Notes under the pieces: generated by a model | The model's database searches: none | The model's input: only the letters and a program-made list of their open reading frames with translations | What the model was told of the DNA's origin: nothing | Translations under genes and position numbers: made by a program | In this document: positions 1 through 10,354 of the stretch, one piece after another | Layout: each line of letters opens with the position of its first letter | Numbering within the stretch: position 1 is the stretch's first letter | NCBI GenBank assembly: GCA_958295885.1 | Contig: OY282380.1 | Span: 930,001 to 994,000 of the forward strand | Direction: 5' to 3' | Length of the DNA: 64,000 bases | Source of the DNA: Arenicellales bacterium | GTDB taxonomy: Bacteria > Pseudomonadota > Gammaproteobacteria > Arenicellales > JAJDZL01

Positions 1-1287
1 AGTATTGAAGAGTCGAACTTTAGAGGGTACATGTTATCAAAAAGACAAAGATATCCAACAATTATGTGCTTTGGAATTGAAATCTGGCTTTCGTCAATCG
101 AACAGAATTCGGACTCAATAATTCCCACATTTGAACATTAAGACCCTGGTTAGACGGTAGATATAGCAATCGTGGATGCACACTGCACTCACAATCAGCT
201 CCTGACTTGAGTTCTTTCTAGGACCACAAACAAATCAAGACGGGTTTCTGTCAGGCACTAGATAGATATTTTTAGTCGACTCTGACAGAAAAGCCATAGA
301 TGGGATTGCTGTAGTACATTGATTTATACTAAATTGTTATTTTTGTTTGGATATGGAAAGTAATGGCGCTTATCGCACGAACTGGGGTAGTACTTAACTT
401 GTTTGCAAATTTTTTTCAATCTTTTTTTAAATTTTTGAACTCGATAATTTTCATGCACAAATTTCATAAGAAATTTTGAATTCATCTTCGCTTGATTTCC
501 CTCAAGAATGTGTGCTTTCCGCATGTAATTTTTCCTCATAACCTACCTTGAAGTGCTGAATGCAGATGACACTACTTTAACAGCACTCCAAATCCTACAT
601 GTCGTTACCGCCTTTGACTACGCATCCAGTACGGATGAATCAACCCTTTAACAAGTTCACAAACTACCAATCTACCACGTCGTATCCGTTCCACCACGTA
701 TGACCGTTTTATCACAGAATGATCTGTCATGTCTACTTGTGCACTTCAACTGTACGCGGCTCGCCTCTCTATCTGTCGGGGCAACTTCCTATATGATGCG
801 CTTTACCCTGATCAACGGCAGCAGTGAATTTCCCGCCGAGCTCAAACAAGTCTGTCAACAACAGCAAAATACACTGTAGTCACTACCACCAACAAGACCA
901 CAAGTCGAACGCACAGACCAAAGTCCTCCAGTTGAATTCTGGAACCTTTATCTACGTGTTCTCGGCGTGGCTGCAGTCAATGAGCAGTTGGAAAAATAGT
1001 TCCAATATTCAATCCCGTGCAACTGCGACAAAACTTGAACAATCCCCCGGATGAGTACTGTGCTACACAGTTGAGCGCTCAAGCTGCTTGATCGCGTAAA
1101 GTGCGATCTTTAGAAACCTCTGCAAAGTGTATTCTCAACCGCGATGTTGCAATTGCGTCACGCCTGTAAAAGTCCGAACCAACAATTTTTTCACGAGTTT
1201 ATAAACACCAACGCGATGTCTTTAAAAATCATTCCAAATCACCAACGGAACAGCCACAAGACTGACTCGTGGCAATTTGAAATTTCG
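1..1287. other. Gene-poor stretch downstream of nuoM
   Basis: No open frame here resembles a known protein. nuoN normally follows nuoM directly, but I see no long hydrophobic frame or NuoN-like segment on either strand. A lysine-rich 71-codon frame at 324-539 (minus) and a 76-codon frame at 824-1054 (plus) are the longest, and neither is convincing. No clear rho-independent terminator follows nuoM; the dyad GCCAC/GTGGC near 1254-1273 lacks a T-run. The left part is AT-rich. Confidence 0.6.
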
Positions 1288-2769
1288 TCAGAGTTTACTG
1301 ATTGAGGTCTGCTCAATCAGCAGTTCGACTGAGGGATGCATCACTTCAAGAAGCGGAAATGGCCAGATTCCAAGCAGCAGCACCATTGCTGCAATCAATC
1401 CCAAAGTAATGACTTCCTGCGGCTCCAGATCTTTCAGGCCAGCAACTGCATCACTGACGACTTTCCCATAGATTACGCGTTTATACAATCTGAGTGTGTA
1501 CGCCGCTCCCAGTATCAGAGTGAGAGCTGCAATCGCGGCGAATATCGCGTTCTCCTGAAACGCACCAAGGATGACGAGCAGTTCACCTACAAAACCCGAA
1601 GTGCCTGGCAATCCCACATTCGCCAGCGTAAAAACCATCATCAATGCAGCAAAAACCGGCATGGAATGAGCGACGCCCCCGTAGGTTTCAATCTTTCTGG
1701 AATGAAGCCGATCATATAAAACACCAACACAAAGAAACAGAGCGCCGGAAACGAAACCATGCGAAATCATCTGCACAATGCCGCCCTCAATCCCATGGGC
1801 GTTGAAAATAAAGAAGCCAAGCGTAACGAATCCCATGTGTGAAATGGACGAATAGGCAATCAACTTCTTCATGTCGGTCTGCGCGAGCGCCACCAAAGCG
1901 ATATAGACAACCGCAATCAGCGACAGTGCGATCATGACACCTGCCAGCGCGTGGGACGCATCTGGCAGGATCGGCAGACTAAATCTCAGAAAGCCATAAC
2001 CTCCCATCTTCAGCATTACAGCCGCCAGGATGACCGAACCGCCAGTTGGAGCTTCCACATGCGCGTCGGGCAGCCAGGTATGTACGGGAACCATGGGAAC
2101 CTTGACTGCGAACGCCGCGAAAAATGCGATGAACAGCAGGATCTGCGGGGTATAGCCGATTGGCAGATCATGCCATTCCAGTATGTTGAACGTGGAGTCA
2201 CCGACGTTGTATAGATATAGAAACGCCACAAGCATCAATAAAGAACCAAGCAGCGTGTATAGAAAGAACTTGATCGTGGCGTAGATTCGATTCTCTCCTC
2301 CCCACATGCCGATGATCAAGAACATCGGAATCAGCATGGCTTCCCAGAAGATGTAGAAGAGCACCGCGTCAAGTGACGAAAACACACCGATCATCAAGCC
2401 TTCTAGAAACAGAAAAGCTGCCATGTAATTCGCGAGCTTGTACTCAATCACTTTCCAAGCGGCGATGACAACGAGCACCGTCAGAAAAGTAGTAAGGAGA
2501 ATCAGTGGCAGCGAAATTCCATCAATTCCAATGGAGTAGTTGATGTCGAAAGTTGGGATCCACGCTCGATGTTCAGTAAATTGATGGGAAGCATCGGACA
2601 AGTCAAACTTGAAATATAGAGGCAGGCTGACCAGAAATGTTAAAAGAGACACAGCAAGCGCACTGATCTTTACCCAATCCCGCCGTACAGCACCAATTCC
2701 GATGACTGCAACTCCGCCTAAAATCGGCAACCAAATTGTCGCGGATAACAATCCAAACCCAGCGAACAT
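1288..2769 (-). CDS. nuoM: NADH-quinone oxidoreductase subunit M (NuoM)
   Basis: This is an antiporter-like proton-pumping subunit of the complex I membrane arm. The 493-residue length is normal and the protein is a continuous series of membrane helices. The conserved helix with the essential glutamate is visible (FWEAMLIPMFLIIGMWGG), as is the HVEAPTGGSVILAAVMLKMGGYG region carrying the buried lysine of the pump channel. It lies seven bases after nuoL and is the last recognisable gene of the nuo operon. The usual next gene, nuoN, is absent from the window. Confidence 0.97.
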   Translation of the reverse strand: MFAGFGLLSATIWLPILGGVAVIGIGAVRRDWVKISALAVSLLTFLVSLPLYFKFDLSDASHQFTEHRAWIPTFDINYSIGIDGISLPLILLTTFLTVLVVIAAWKVIEYKLANYMAAFLFLEGLMIGVFSSLDAVLFYIFWEAMLIPMFLIIGMWGGENRIYATIKFFLYTLLGSLLMLVAFLYLYNVGDSTFNILEWHDLPIGYTPQILLFIAFFAAFAVKVPMVPVHTWLPDAHVEAPTGGSVILAAVMLKMGGYGFLRFSLPILPDASHALAGVMIALSLIAVVYIALVALAQTDMKKLIAYSSISHMGFVTLGFFIFNAHGIEGGIVQMISHGFVSGALFLCVGVLYDRLHSRKIETYGGVAHSMPVFAALMMVFTLANVGLPGTSGFVGELLVILGAFQENAIFAAIAALTLILGAAYTLRLYKRVIYGKVVSDAVAGLKDLEPQEVITLGLIAAMVLLLGIWPFPLLEVMHPSVELLIEQTSISKL

Positions 2770-2776
2770 GCCTAAA

Positions 2777-4756
2777 TTACCTGGCCGCGAGCCATGTCAT
2801 TAAAAGAAACAATCCAATGATCATTGAAAATGCGTAGTGGTACACAAATCCCGACTGAATATTGCGAATTCGAGCCGAAACCCATTTTACTGAATTCGCG
2901 AGTCCGTTCACGAGATAGCCATCAATGATTCGATCATCCATGATGCGCCATAGTGCGGAACCAAGTGATCGAGTGTTTTTTGCAATTACGATCTCGTTGA
3001 ATTCGTCAAATCCATATTTCCGATCAAGAATGAACCACAGCACCTGTATGCGCGACTGAATTTTTCCAGGTAAATCCGGATTGCGGAAATACAGCAGCCA
3101 AGCTGTAAAAACACCTCCCAACGCGAGCCAGAACGGAAAGGTGAAAATACTGTGAGCAATCATGCCGGTGACGACGCCCGCCGCACTTTGACCTTCGAAA
3201 CCCTGGCCGAGCTGCGATAACACATCGTGTTCTGCGGAAACAAAAATCGAACTGGAGAAGAATCCGCCAAACAGCAAAGGTTCAACGTAGATGAAGCCAA
3301 ACAGAACTGACGGTATCGCCAGCACAACCAACGGCAGCGTAATCACCCAAGGTGATTCGTGCGCATGGTCCCATTCACTTTTGCTCATGCGCGTCTTGCC
3401 GTGGAACACAAGAAACAACAGTCGAAATGAATACAGGGCAGTGATAAAAACCCCGATCGTGACGGCGAAATACGCAAATCCGCTACCGGGCAGGCTGCTC
3501 GCATGCACGGCTTCAATAATCATGTCTTTAGAGAAAAATCCAGCAAAGGGAGGCAGGCCCGCTAAGGCCAGCGAACCGACTACAGCGGTCCAGTAGGTGA
3601 TCGGCATGACCTTCTTCAAGCCGCCCATATGCCGAATGTCCTGCTGATGATGCAGGGCGACGATGACCGATCCCGCAGCCAGGAACAAGAGGGCTTTGAA
3701 GAACGCATGAGTCATCAGGTGGAATATGCCAGCTGCATACGCGGACGCTCCAAGAGCGACAGTCATATAGCCCAATTGGGACAGCGTTGAATACGCGACA
3801 ATTCGCTTGATGTCATTTTGCACCAAGCCAATCAACGCCATGAAAAGCGCTGTAATTGCACCAATCGTAATCACTACGGTCAGGGCAACTTCCGAAAACT
3901 CAAACAGAGGCGACATGCGCGCAACCATAAATATCCCCGCCGTCACCATAGTTGCTGCATGAATCAAAGCCGAGATTGGCGTCGGGCCTTCCATCGAATC
4001 AGGCAGCCAGACATGAAGCGGAACCTGTGCAGACTTGCCCATGGCTCCCACAAAAAGCAGCAGGCAGATAATCGTCAGCCAATGCCAGTGCACCCCTTCA
4101 AACGCTTCAGCAGTCATATCTTTGGCACCGGGTGCGGCTTCAAATACCTGGGCGTAATCCAAGCTTCCGAAGAGATAAACCACCGCAGCAATTCCCAGAA
4201 TGAAACCAAAATCACCGATTCGATTAACCAGGAACGCTTTCATATTGGCAAATATTGCGGAGTCTCGATCAAACCAAAACCCGATCAGAAGATAGGACAC
4301 GACACCGACGCCTTCCCAGCCGAAAAACAGCTGCAGGAAATTGTTTGACATCACGAGCATGAGCATTGCAAAGGTAAAAAGTGCAATATAGCTGAAAAAC
4401 CTCTGATATCCAGGATCATCGTGCATATAGCCGATTGTGTAAATGTGAACCATAAAAGACACAAAAGTGACAATGACCGCCATGGATGCGGAAAGCTGAT
4501 CAACCAGGAATCCGATTTCAAAAGTCAACCCGCCGCTGGTTGCCCAGATGTACAGGGTTCCATTGAACACGTTGCCTTGCAGGACATCGTAAAGGACATA
4601 TAAAGAAAGAACGAAACTGACTGCAACTCCGCCTATCGCCACTCGATGAGTTGCAGTGCGACCTATGACTTTTCCACCAATTCCAGCAATTACTGCTGCA
4701 ATTAGACAGCTGAACGGAATGAGAGAGTAAACGACTATCATGACATTGGCGGCCAT
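2777..4756 (-). CDS. nuoL: NADH-quinone oxidoreductase subunit L (NuoL)
   Basis: This is the distal proton-pumping subunit of complex I. It is 659 residues, slightly longer than the E. coli protein. The pump motif GWEGVG is present with Glu148, and the HVWLPDSMEGPTPISALIHA motif lies downstream. A long amphipathic C-terminal helix is expected from the family, and the hydrophobic C-terminus fits this. The start follows six bases after the stop of a diverged copy of its own N-terminal third. The ribosome-binding site is weak, so translation may depend on coupling to the upstream frame. Confidence 0.97.
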   Translation of the reverse strand: MAANVMIVVYSLIPFSCLIAAVIAGIGGKVIGRTATHRVAIGGVAVSFVLSLYVLYDVLQGNVFNGTLYIWATSGGLTFEIGFLVDQLSASMAVIVTFVSFMVHIYTIGYMHDDPGYQRFFSYIALFTFAMLMLVMSNNFLQLFFGWEGVGVVSYLLIGFWFDRDSAIFANMKAFLVNRIGDFGFILGIAAVVYLFGSLDYAQVFEAAPGAKDMTAEAFEGVHWHWLTIICLLLFVGAMGKSAQVPLHVWLPDSMEGPTPISALIHAATMVTAGIFMVARMSPLFEFSEVALTVVITIGAITALFMALIGLVQNDIKRIVAYSTLSQLGYMTVALGASAYAAGIFHLMTHAFFKALLFLAAGSVIVALHHQQDIRHMGGLKKVMPITYWTAVVGSLALAGLPPFAGFFSKDMIIEAVHASSLPGSGFAYFAVTIGVFITALYSFRLLFLVFHGKTRMSKSEWDHAHESPWVITLPLVVLAIPSVLFGFIYVEPLLFGGFFSSSIFVSAEHDVLSQLGQGFEGQSAAGVVTGMIAHSIFTFPFWLALGGVFTAWLLYFRNPDLPGKIQSRIQVLWFILDRKYGFDEFNEIVIAKNTRSLGSALWRIMDDRIIDGYLVNGLANSVKWVSARIRNIQSGFVYHYAFSMIIGLFLLMTWLAAR

Positions 4757-4762
4757 ATATTC

Positions 4763-5428
4763 TTATGGCAATCTTGCAACTAAATGATTAAATAACATTA
4801 AAAATAGAAAACCAACTGTAGCAATTGCGACAATAAATCCAAAAACTCCGAATCGAAACAGAAAGAAAACTCCCTCTCCCTCATTAGCACGAACATCGGA
4901 GTTCGAATCAAAAAAACGCATAGCTAGTGGAAAAAACGCCATCAAAAAGCATACCATCCAACCTACGAATATCTGTGCTAAATTGTCGGCCAAAATTGTT
5001 ATGAGCATCGCAAATGTGAAAAGTGGTAGGTAACTATAGAATCTCAGAAGATAATGGGGGTTGTACCGTACTATGGGGGTATCATCGTATTCAGAATATG
5101 AGGATCTAAATCTAAAACCAGGCCAAAATTTTAACAATAAAAGGGACGAGCTCGTCACAACGACCGCCAATAATGCGGAAAGTTGATCAACCAGAAATCC
5201 GATTTTAAAAGTCAAACCGACTATAGTTTCCCAGACGACGACTGAACCCAAGAACAAGTTACCTAGTGCAGTGTAAATGAAGGTGACTATGGAAAGAATA
5301 AGACTGACTAATAATCCAGTACGTGTTGCCATATGACTAATGTGCACTCCACTAATTACAGCACCAATTACAGCAATCACAGCTGCAATGAGACAGCTCA
5401 TCGGAATGAAAAAGATAATAAATTTCAT
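4763..5428 (-). CDS. Truncated, diverged NuoL N-terminal paralogue (221 aa)
   Basis: This frame sits between nuoK and nuoL and aligns with about the first 200 residues of the adjacent NuoL. Near-identical stretches include LTF-IGFLVDQLSA (residues 72-85), SCLIAAVIA near the N-terminus, and LFTFAML in the middle. The nucleotide sequence is also visibly similar to nuoL, so it is a local tandem duplicate. It has several hydrophobic segments but ends before the pump lysines. The NuoL motif GWEGVG is replaced by GWMVCF, so the essential Glu148 becomes Met158. It carries a short insertion around residues 105-122 and is richer in A+T than nuoL. The frame stays open for 222 codons, which argues against simple decay. 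No good Shine-Dalgarno is seen 5' of its ATG. It could be a decaying duplicate or a small accessory membrane protein. Confidence 0.7.
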   Translation of the reverse strand: MKFIIFFIPMSCLIAAVIAVIGAVISGVHISHMATRTGLLVSLILSIVTFIYTALGNLFLGSVVVWETIVGLTFKIGFLVDQLSALLAVVVTSSSLLLLKFWPGFRFRSSYSEYDDTPIVRYNPHYLLRFYSYLPLFTFAMLITILADNLAQIFVGWMVCFLMAFFPLAMRFFDSNSDVRANEGEGVFFLFRFGVFGFIVAIATVGFLFLMLFNHLVARLP

Positions 5429-5448
5429 ATGGTGTTAACTTGATGAAG

Positions 5449-5754
5449 CTAGCCACTGAGCCGATTGAGATCTTCAACATTGATCGTGCGACGATTTCTA
5501 AACAGCACGATCAGGATGGCAAGCCCGATGGCAGCTTCTGCTGCGGCGACGGTCAATATGAAAAAGACGAAAACCTGACCTGACAAATCCTGCAGGTAGT
5601 GAGAAAAAGACACAAAATTGATATTGACCGCGAGCAGTAGAAGCTCAATTGCCATGAGCAGTATCACAACGTTCTTTCGATTAAGAAAGATTCCAACGAT
5701 CGCAATCGAAAAAACGATGGCTGCGAGGATGAGGTAGTGTGAAAGCGGTATCAT
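5449..5754 (-). CDS. nuoK: NADH-quinone oxidoreductase subunit K (NuoK)
   Basis: This is a small membrane subunit linking the quinone module of complex I to the pump modules. It is 101 residues with three hydrophobic helices. The conserved acidic residues lie in the second and third helices ([11 protein letters not shown] and [13 protein letters not shown]). The start overlaps the nuoJ stop by four bases (ATGA), so the two are translationally coupled. It is followed after 20 bases by the partial NuoL copy rather than directly by nuoL. Confidence 0.97.
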   Translation of the reverse strand: MIPLSHYLILAAIVFSIAIVGIFLNRKNVVILLMAIELLLLAVNINFVSFSHYLQDLSGQVFVFFILTVAAAEAAIGLAILIVLFRNRRTINVEDLNRLSG

Positions 5755-6383
5755 TGATCTTTTTTTTCCGCTGAATCGAAATCACCTGTTTCCGCTTTCA
5801 TCGATACGATTCGCAGACGATCTCGTTTTTGCACAGATACTTGTTTTGCAGGCTTCTGATAGCGAGTTTCGGGGCGCTTCCTCAATGTCAAAGAAATCGC
5901 TGCAATAATTGCAACGAGCAATATAATGGCTGCGATTTCAAAAGGATAAGCATACTGGGTATAAAGAACTTTTCCCAATTCCATGGTGTTGCTATAGGTT
6001 TCCGGCTGGCCTGGTGGTCTAGGCAAGGCTTCAGGCCCAAAAACTCTGGCATTCAATACCACGATCATTTCAACGACGAGCAGGGTCGCAACAATTCCTC
6101 CGATCGGCAGATATTCGCCGAATCCTTCTTTCAGCCGAGTCAGATTGACATCAAGCATCATGACCACAAACAGAAACAGCACCATGACTGCGCCTACATA
6201 AACGAGAATCAGAACGATGGCCAAAAATTCCGCTTCGAGTGTGATCCAGACGCAGGCGGCGCTGAAAAACGCCAGGACCAGGAACAACGCGGATTTAACT
6301 GGGTTGCGTACCGTGACGACCATGCTCGCTGCAAACACCAAAGTTGCTGCGAACAGATAGAAGGAAAACTGAAGAAAAGTCAC
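5751..6383 (-). CDS. nuoJ: NADH-quinone oxidoreductase subunit J (NuoJ)
   Basis: This is a membrane subunit of complex I next to NuoK and NuoA. The 210-residue protein has five hydrophobic segments, with the conserved third-helix region [20 protein letters not shown] charged C-terminal tail of about 40 residues (from roughly residue 168) extends past the last helix. The start is nine bases after nuoI. Confidence 0.96.
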   Translation of the reverse strand: MTFLQFSFYLFAATLVFAASMVVTVRNPVKSALFLVLAFFSAACVWITLEAEFLAIVLILVYVGAVMVLFLFVVMMLDVNLTRLKEGFGEYLPIGGIVATLLVVEMIVVLNARVFGPEALPRPPGQPETYSNTMELGKVLYTQYAYPFEIAAIILLVAIIAAISLTLRKRPETRYQKPAKQVSVQKRDRLRIVSMKAETGDFDSAEKKDQ

Positions 6384-6392
6384 GAATGCTCT

Positions 6393-6884
6393 CTATCGGT
6401 ACGCTGAATCCGCCTGTCTTGACTCGGCAATCCGTTTTTCATACTCATCTCCGATCGCAAGCAGCATTTCTTTCGTCAAAATGTTATCGCCGCGGTTCTC
6501 GTAGTGAAATTCGTGAATGTCCGTCTCAACAATTGAGTCGACGGGACATGCCTCCTCGCAAAATCCACAGTAAATGCACTTGAACATATCGATGTCGTAG
6601 CGCGTCGTGCGTCGAGTTCCATCCGCTCGTTCTTCAGAATCGATTGTGATTGCCAGGGCTGGACAAACCGCCTCGCACAACTTGCAGGCAATACAGCGCT
6701 CTTCACCGTTCGGGTATCTTCGAAGAGCGTGCATTCCACGAAATCTTGGGGATTTTGGTGTCTTTTCCTCCGGATACTGGATCGTAATCTTTCGGGTGAA
6801 CAAATGTCGTCCTGTCACTGACAATCCTCGCACGAGTTCAGTCAGCAGGAACGTTTTAATATTTCTTTGGATCCAAGCTATCAC
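6393..6884 (-). CDS. nuoI: NADH-quinone oxidoreductase subunit I (NuoI), 8Fe ferredoxin
   Basis: This subunit carries iron-sulfur clusters N6a and N6b, which pass electrons from NuoG towards NuoB. Two complete CxxCxxCxxxCP motifs are present: [16 protein letters not shown] and [16 protein letters not shown]. The 163-residue length is typical. The N-terminal amphipathic helix ([18 protein letters not shown]) would lie on the membrane. It is 13 bases from nuoH. Confidence 0.97.
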   Translation of the reverse strand: MIAWIQRNIKTFLLTELVRGLSVTGRHLFTRKITIQYPEEKTPKSPRFRGMHALRRYPNGEERCIACKLCEAVCPALAITIDSEERADGTRRTTRYDIDMFKCIYCGFCEEACPVDSIVETDIHEFHYENRGDNILTKEMLLAIGDEYEKRIAESRQADSAYR

Positions 6885-6897
6885 AATCTTTTTCTTC

Positions 6898-7941
6898 TCA
6901 TTTGAATATGAAACCGAACGGCGTCAAAAATCGAAACACCCCAATCACGACAATCCACACCAAGGTTACAGGAATAAAAACTTTCCAGCCGAGACGCATG
7001 ATCTGATCATAGCGATACCGCGGGAAAGTAGCGCGGAACCAAAGGAAACAGAACAGCATCATTCCAATCTTCCCAAACAGCCAAAATAAAGGCGGAATCC
7101 ATGTGAACGGCGCAAAATCAAGCGGAGCATGCCAGCCGCCTAAAAACAAAATGGCCGCCAAAGTGGAAATCAACACCATATTTGCGTATTCGGCAAGGAA
7201 GAATACCATAAAGGACATGCCTGAGTATTCAACATGGAAACCGGCTACGATTTCCGATTCACCTTCTGCAACATCAAATGGAGCGCGGTTGGTTTCAGCC
7301 ACCCCGGAAATGAAATAAACCAGGAATAAAGGCAGCAGAGGCCACACATACCATTGGTGGATTCCACCTTCCTGAGCCGTCACGATCTGCACTAAATTCA
7401 GGCTGCCAGCCGCCATCAACAGACCAACAAGGGCAAAACCCATCGCAATTTCATAAGCGACAATCTGCGCCGCCGACCTCATTGCTCCCAAAAATGCATA
7501 CTTCGAATTAGAGGCCCAGCCAGCAACGATTACGCCATACACGCCCAACGAAGTAAGCGCCAGAATATAAAGCAGTCCAGCGTCAAGATTCGCTAGAACG
7601 AGAGTGTCTGTGAAGGGAATGACCGCCCAAGCTGCCAACGCCGGGGTTACCGACAAAATCGGAGCAGAAATGAAAAGGGCGCGGCTTGCATTGGTTGGAA
7701 TTACGATTTCTTTAAAGGTCAGTTTGATGGCATCCGCAAACGGCTGAAACAAACCCTTCGGTCCAACGCGGTTCGGTCCGATTCGAACTTGAATATAGCC
7801 GATGATTTTTCGTTCAGCATAAGTAACGTATGCGACACAGATCAGAAGCGGAACCAGAATCAATACTATTTTCGCAAGACTTTCAATTCCAACCTGCATC
7901 GCCATCGGCAGACTGCCCCAGACAGACAGCAGAGTGTTCAT
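6898..7941 (-). CDS. nuoH: NADH-quinone oxidoreductase subunit H (NuoH)
   Basis: This membrane subunit forms part of the quinone-binding chamber. It is 347 residues with about eight hydrophobic helices. The acid-rich loop [18 protein letters not shown], which couples quinone chemistry to the pumps, is intact, as is the [18 protein letters not shown] signature. The start overlaps the nuoG stop by four bases. Confidence 0.97.
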   Translation of the reverse strand: MNTLLSVWGSLPMAMQVGIESLAKIVLILVPLLICVAYVTYAERKIIGYIQVRIGPNRVGPKGLFQPFADAIKLTFKEIVIPTNASRALFISAPILSVTPALAAWAVIPFTDTLVLANLDAGLLYILALTSLGVYGVIVAGWASNSKYAFLGAMRSAAQIVAYEIAMGFALVGLLMAAGSLNLVQIVTAQEGGIHQWYVWPLLPLFLVYFISGVAETNRAPFDVAEGESEIVAGFHVEYSGMSFMVFFLAEYANMVLISTLAAILFLGGWHAPLDFAPFTWIPPLFWLFGKIGMMLFCFLWFRATFPRYRYDQIMRLGWKVFIPVTLVWIVVIGVFRFLTPFGFIFK

Positions 7942-10349
7942 TCGATCACACCTTGTTTGAGCAGAATCTCAGCGCCATTGGCAGCAGTCGGCCCATCTGC
8001 GTTGCCAGACGGAAAATAGGCGCAACCCAGTGCGACTCTGGAATCCGGGTAAGCGTTTGTGTGAATGCTGAACAGATCATGATGAAGAGTTACCGGAGTT
8101 CCACTGTCGAGGTTTAATGCAGCCATATCATCAGGATTGAGGCCGACTTTCACTGGGGCAGCGTCCTGTGTCTGCTGCAGAGCTCTGGCCCGACGAACCA
8201 CGGAATCAACCGCATAGATGAGCGGATCTGAAATCAGTTCAAAGCGGCCCGGTTCTTTAACTTTGGCTTTTGCGATGCAGGGGACCTTCTCATCCTGAAT
8301 CGTATCTGGATGATCACAGAATCCCGACGGTGGCGAGACTTCCTGCAATATCTCATCCACGGTCACATAATCAAACCCAGGAACGCCCAGAAAATTACCG
8401 AGCACGCGCAAAATCTTCCAGCCCGGCCGCGCCTCTCCGCTAGGTTCGATCGCTGCAACCGCTTTTTGAATCCGGCCTTCGCAGTTGACGAAGGTTCCAG
8501 CATTTTCTGTGAAAGGGGCGATCGGCAGTGCTACATCAACATAATCTGGAATCTCGTCAAATGACTGAAAACTCACAACAAATCGAGCGCTGTTCATGGT
8601 ATCTTGAACGTGCAGTCCATCCGACATGTCCGTAGATGGTTCGACATTGAACAGCAGGTAAGCAGACTTTGGATTATGCACCATCTGCCGAGCATTGAAC
8701 CCCGGCTGAGAAACTCGTATTCCATTTTCCATTCGATGTGGAAGACAGCCTGCCAGCCAGCCTGCCGCGCTATTTGCAGGCGGCAAGGTAACCAACGACG
8801 CACCCGTCAGGTGAGCGACGTGATTTGCCAATCGTTCAATGCAGCTGTACATGGGATGCGACATCACCGCTTGGCCGAGAATCAAAACGCCATTCGATTC
8901 CTGTCTGCACAGCAACTGTGCCGTTTCCTGACAACAGTCGTTTTCCGGAAATTGGCTCGTACCGCGGAGGAATTCCTGAGAAACGTCAATTGGGAAATCA
9001 ACATTCTTGATCTTGCAGACCGCGTGAAGCACTTGGGCCAGCGCATACGGGATAACGCCCGGAGCAACGGTTACACTGCAGTTTACCTTGAAGTTGTAGT
9101 CCCAGGCCATGGAATTGATCGCAGCAATTTTTGCTCCATCTAAAGAGGCCTTACGCACCCGAAGTCCGAGCAATGGCTGTTCTTTTCGAATATTCGACCC
9201 GACCAGCAATATGGTGCGTGCTGCAGACAGTCGTTCAATGGGAATGCTTGATCCGGGGAACAAGGGTGCGGCTTCATCACCTGAAAAATCAATCTGACGC
9301 AGCCGATGATCTACATTCTGACTGCCTAAACCTCGCATCAGCTTCTGCATCAGATAAAATTCCTCAAATGTAGATGTAGGTGACACCAAGGCGCCCAGTT
9401 CGTCTGCACCATCTTCTTGAATGACCGACTGCAGTTCACCGACGACCTTTTTCAAGGCATCGTGCCAGCTCAGCTCGATCACGCCCTGTTCGGTGCGCAT
9501 CACAGGCTGAGTCAGGCGATTGTCGTCGAGCAGCGCTTCATAGCTATAACGATCTCGATCCGAGATCCAACATTCGTTCACCGCTTCATTCACGCGGGGC
9601 AGCACTCGCTTGATCTCTCCGCGCAGGGTCTGGATTTCAATGTTCGTTCCAACACAGTCATGCGGACTCACGGAGTCATGACTGATCAGTTCCCATGACC
9701 GAGCCGTGAATCGATACGGTTTTGAAGTCAATGCGCCGACAGGACACAGGTCAATCACATTTCCAGAAACCTCTGAATTGACCGGACGGTCGAAGAACGT
9801 GTCAATTTTCAGATGTTCGCTGCGATGGGTGATGCCGAATTCCATCACACCCGCAATTTCTTCTCCAAAACGAACACAGCGAGTGCAGTGAATGCAGCGC
9901 GTCATTTCCGTTTCGATCAAAGGCCCTATATCGTGGTCGGATACAACTCGCTTCATTTCCTCATATCTTGAAAGATGCCCACCGTAGCCGACTGCCTGAT
10001 CCTGCAGCGGACATTCACCGCCTTGATCGCAGATCGGACAGTCAAGAGGATGATTGATCAGCAAAAATTCCAATGTATCCTTTTGCGCTTCAACAGCCCT
10101 GGCCGAACCGGTTTTCACTTTCATCCCGTTCATCACTGGAGTGGCGCAGGCCGGAAGCGGTTTTGGCGCCCGTTCAACATCAACCAGACACATGCGGCAG
10201 TTGGCGGCTATCGAAAGCTTTTCGTGATAACAGAATCGGGGTATGTAAATGCCAGCCTGATCAGCCACTTCAATGACCATGGAACCAGGTGCGCAGGAAT
10301 ACTCTTGACCGTCTATCTCAATCGTAATGGAATTTTTGTTCGACATCAT
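7938..10349 (-). CDS. nuoG: NADH-quinone oxidoreductase subunit G (NuoG)
   Basis: This is the large iron-sulfur subunit of the peripheral arm. It is 803 residues: an N-terminal [2Fe-2S] domain ([15 protein letters not shown] and a following PACATPV), a His/Cys cluster ([18 protein letters not shown]), a further [4Fe-4S] motif (CIHCTRC) and a molybdopterin-oxidoreductase-like domain with no expected cofactor. In the segment [13 protein letters not shown], where some bacterial NuoG proteins bind the extra N7 cluster, only one cysteine remains, so N7 is probably absent. Confidence 0.97.
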   Translation of the reverse strand: MMSNKNSITIEIDGQEYSCAPGSMVIEVADQAGIYIPRFCYHEKLSIAANCRMCLVDVERAPKPLPACATPVMNGMKVKTGSARAVEAQKDTLEFLLINHPLDCPICDQGGECPLQDQAVGYGGHLSRYEEMKRVVSDHDIGPLIETEMTRCIHCTRCVRFGEEIAGVMEFGITHRSEHLKIDTFFDRPVNSEVSGNVIDLCPVGALTSKPYRFTARSWELISHDSVSPHDCVGTNIEIQTLRGEIKRVLPRVNEAVNECWISDRDRYSYEALLDDNRLTQPVMRTEQGVIELSWHDALKKVVGELQSVIQEDGADELGALVSPTSTFEEFYLMQKLMRGLGSQNVDHRLRQIDFSGDEAAPLFPGSSIPIERLSAARTILLVGSNIRKEQPLLGLRVRKASLDGAKIAAINSMAWDYNFKVNCSVTVAPGVIPYALAQVLHAVCKIKNVDFPIDVSQEFLRGTSQFPENDCCQETAQLLCRQESNGVLILGQAVMSHPMYSCIERLANHVAHLTGASLVTLPPANSAAGWLAGCLPHRMENGIRVSQPGFNARQMVHNPKSAYLLFNVEPSTDMSDGLHVQDTMNSARFVVSFQSFDEIPDYVDVALPIAPFTENAGTFVNCEGRIQKAVAAIEPSGEARPGWKILRVLGNFLGVPGFDYVTVDEILQEVSPPSGFCDHPDTIQDEKVPCIAKAKVKEPGRFELISDPLIYAVDSVVRRARALQQTQDAAPVKVGLNPDDMAALNLDSGTPVTLHHDLFSIHTNAYPDSRVALGCAYFPSGNADGPTAANGAEILLKQGVIE

Positions 10350-10354
10350 TCGCC

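Noticed and set aside
324..539. 71-codon lysine-rich frame on the minus strand
   Set aside because: The composition follows the AT-rich DNA, no motif or family is recognisable, and it lies in a stretch without other genes.
824..1054. 76-codon frame on the plus strand, and the hydrophobic frame opposite to it, as a possible nuoN trace
   Set aside because: The opposite strand gives only about 20 hydrophobic residues (around LVVLLVVVTTVYFAVV) bounded by stops, too little to call a NuoN remnant.
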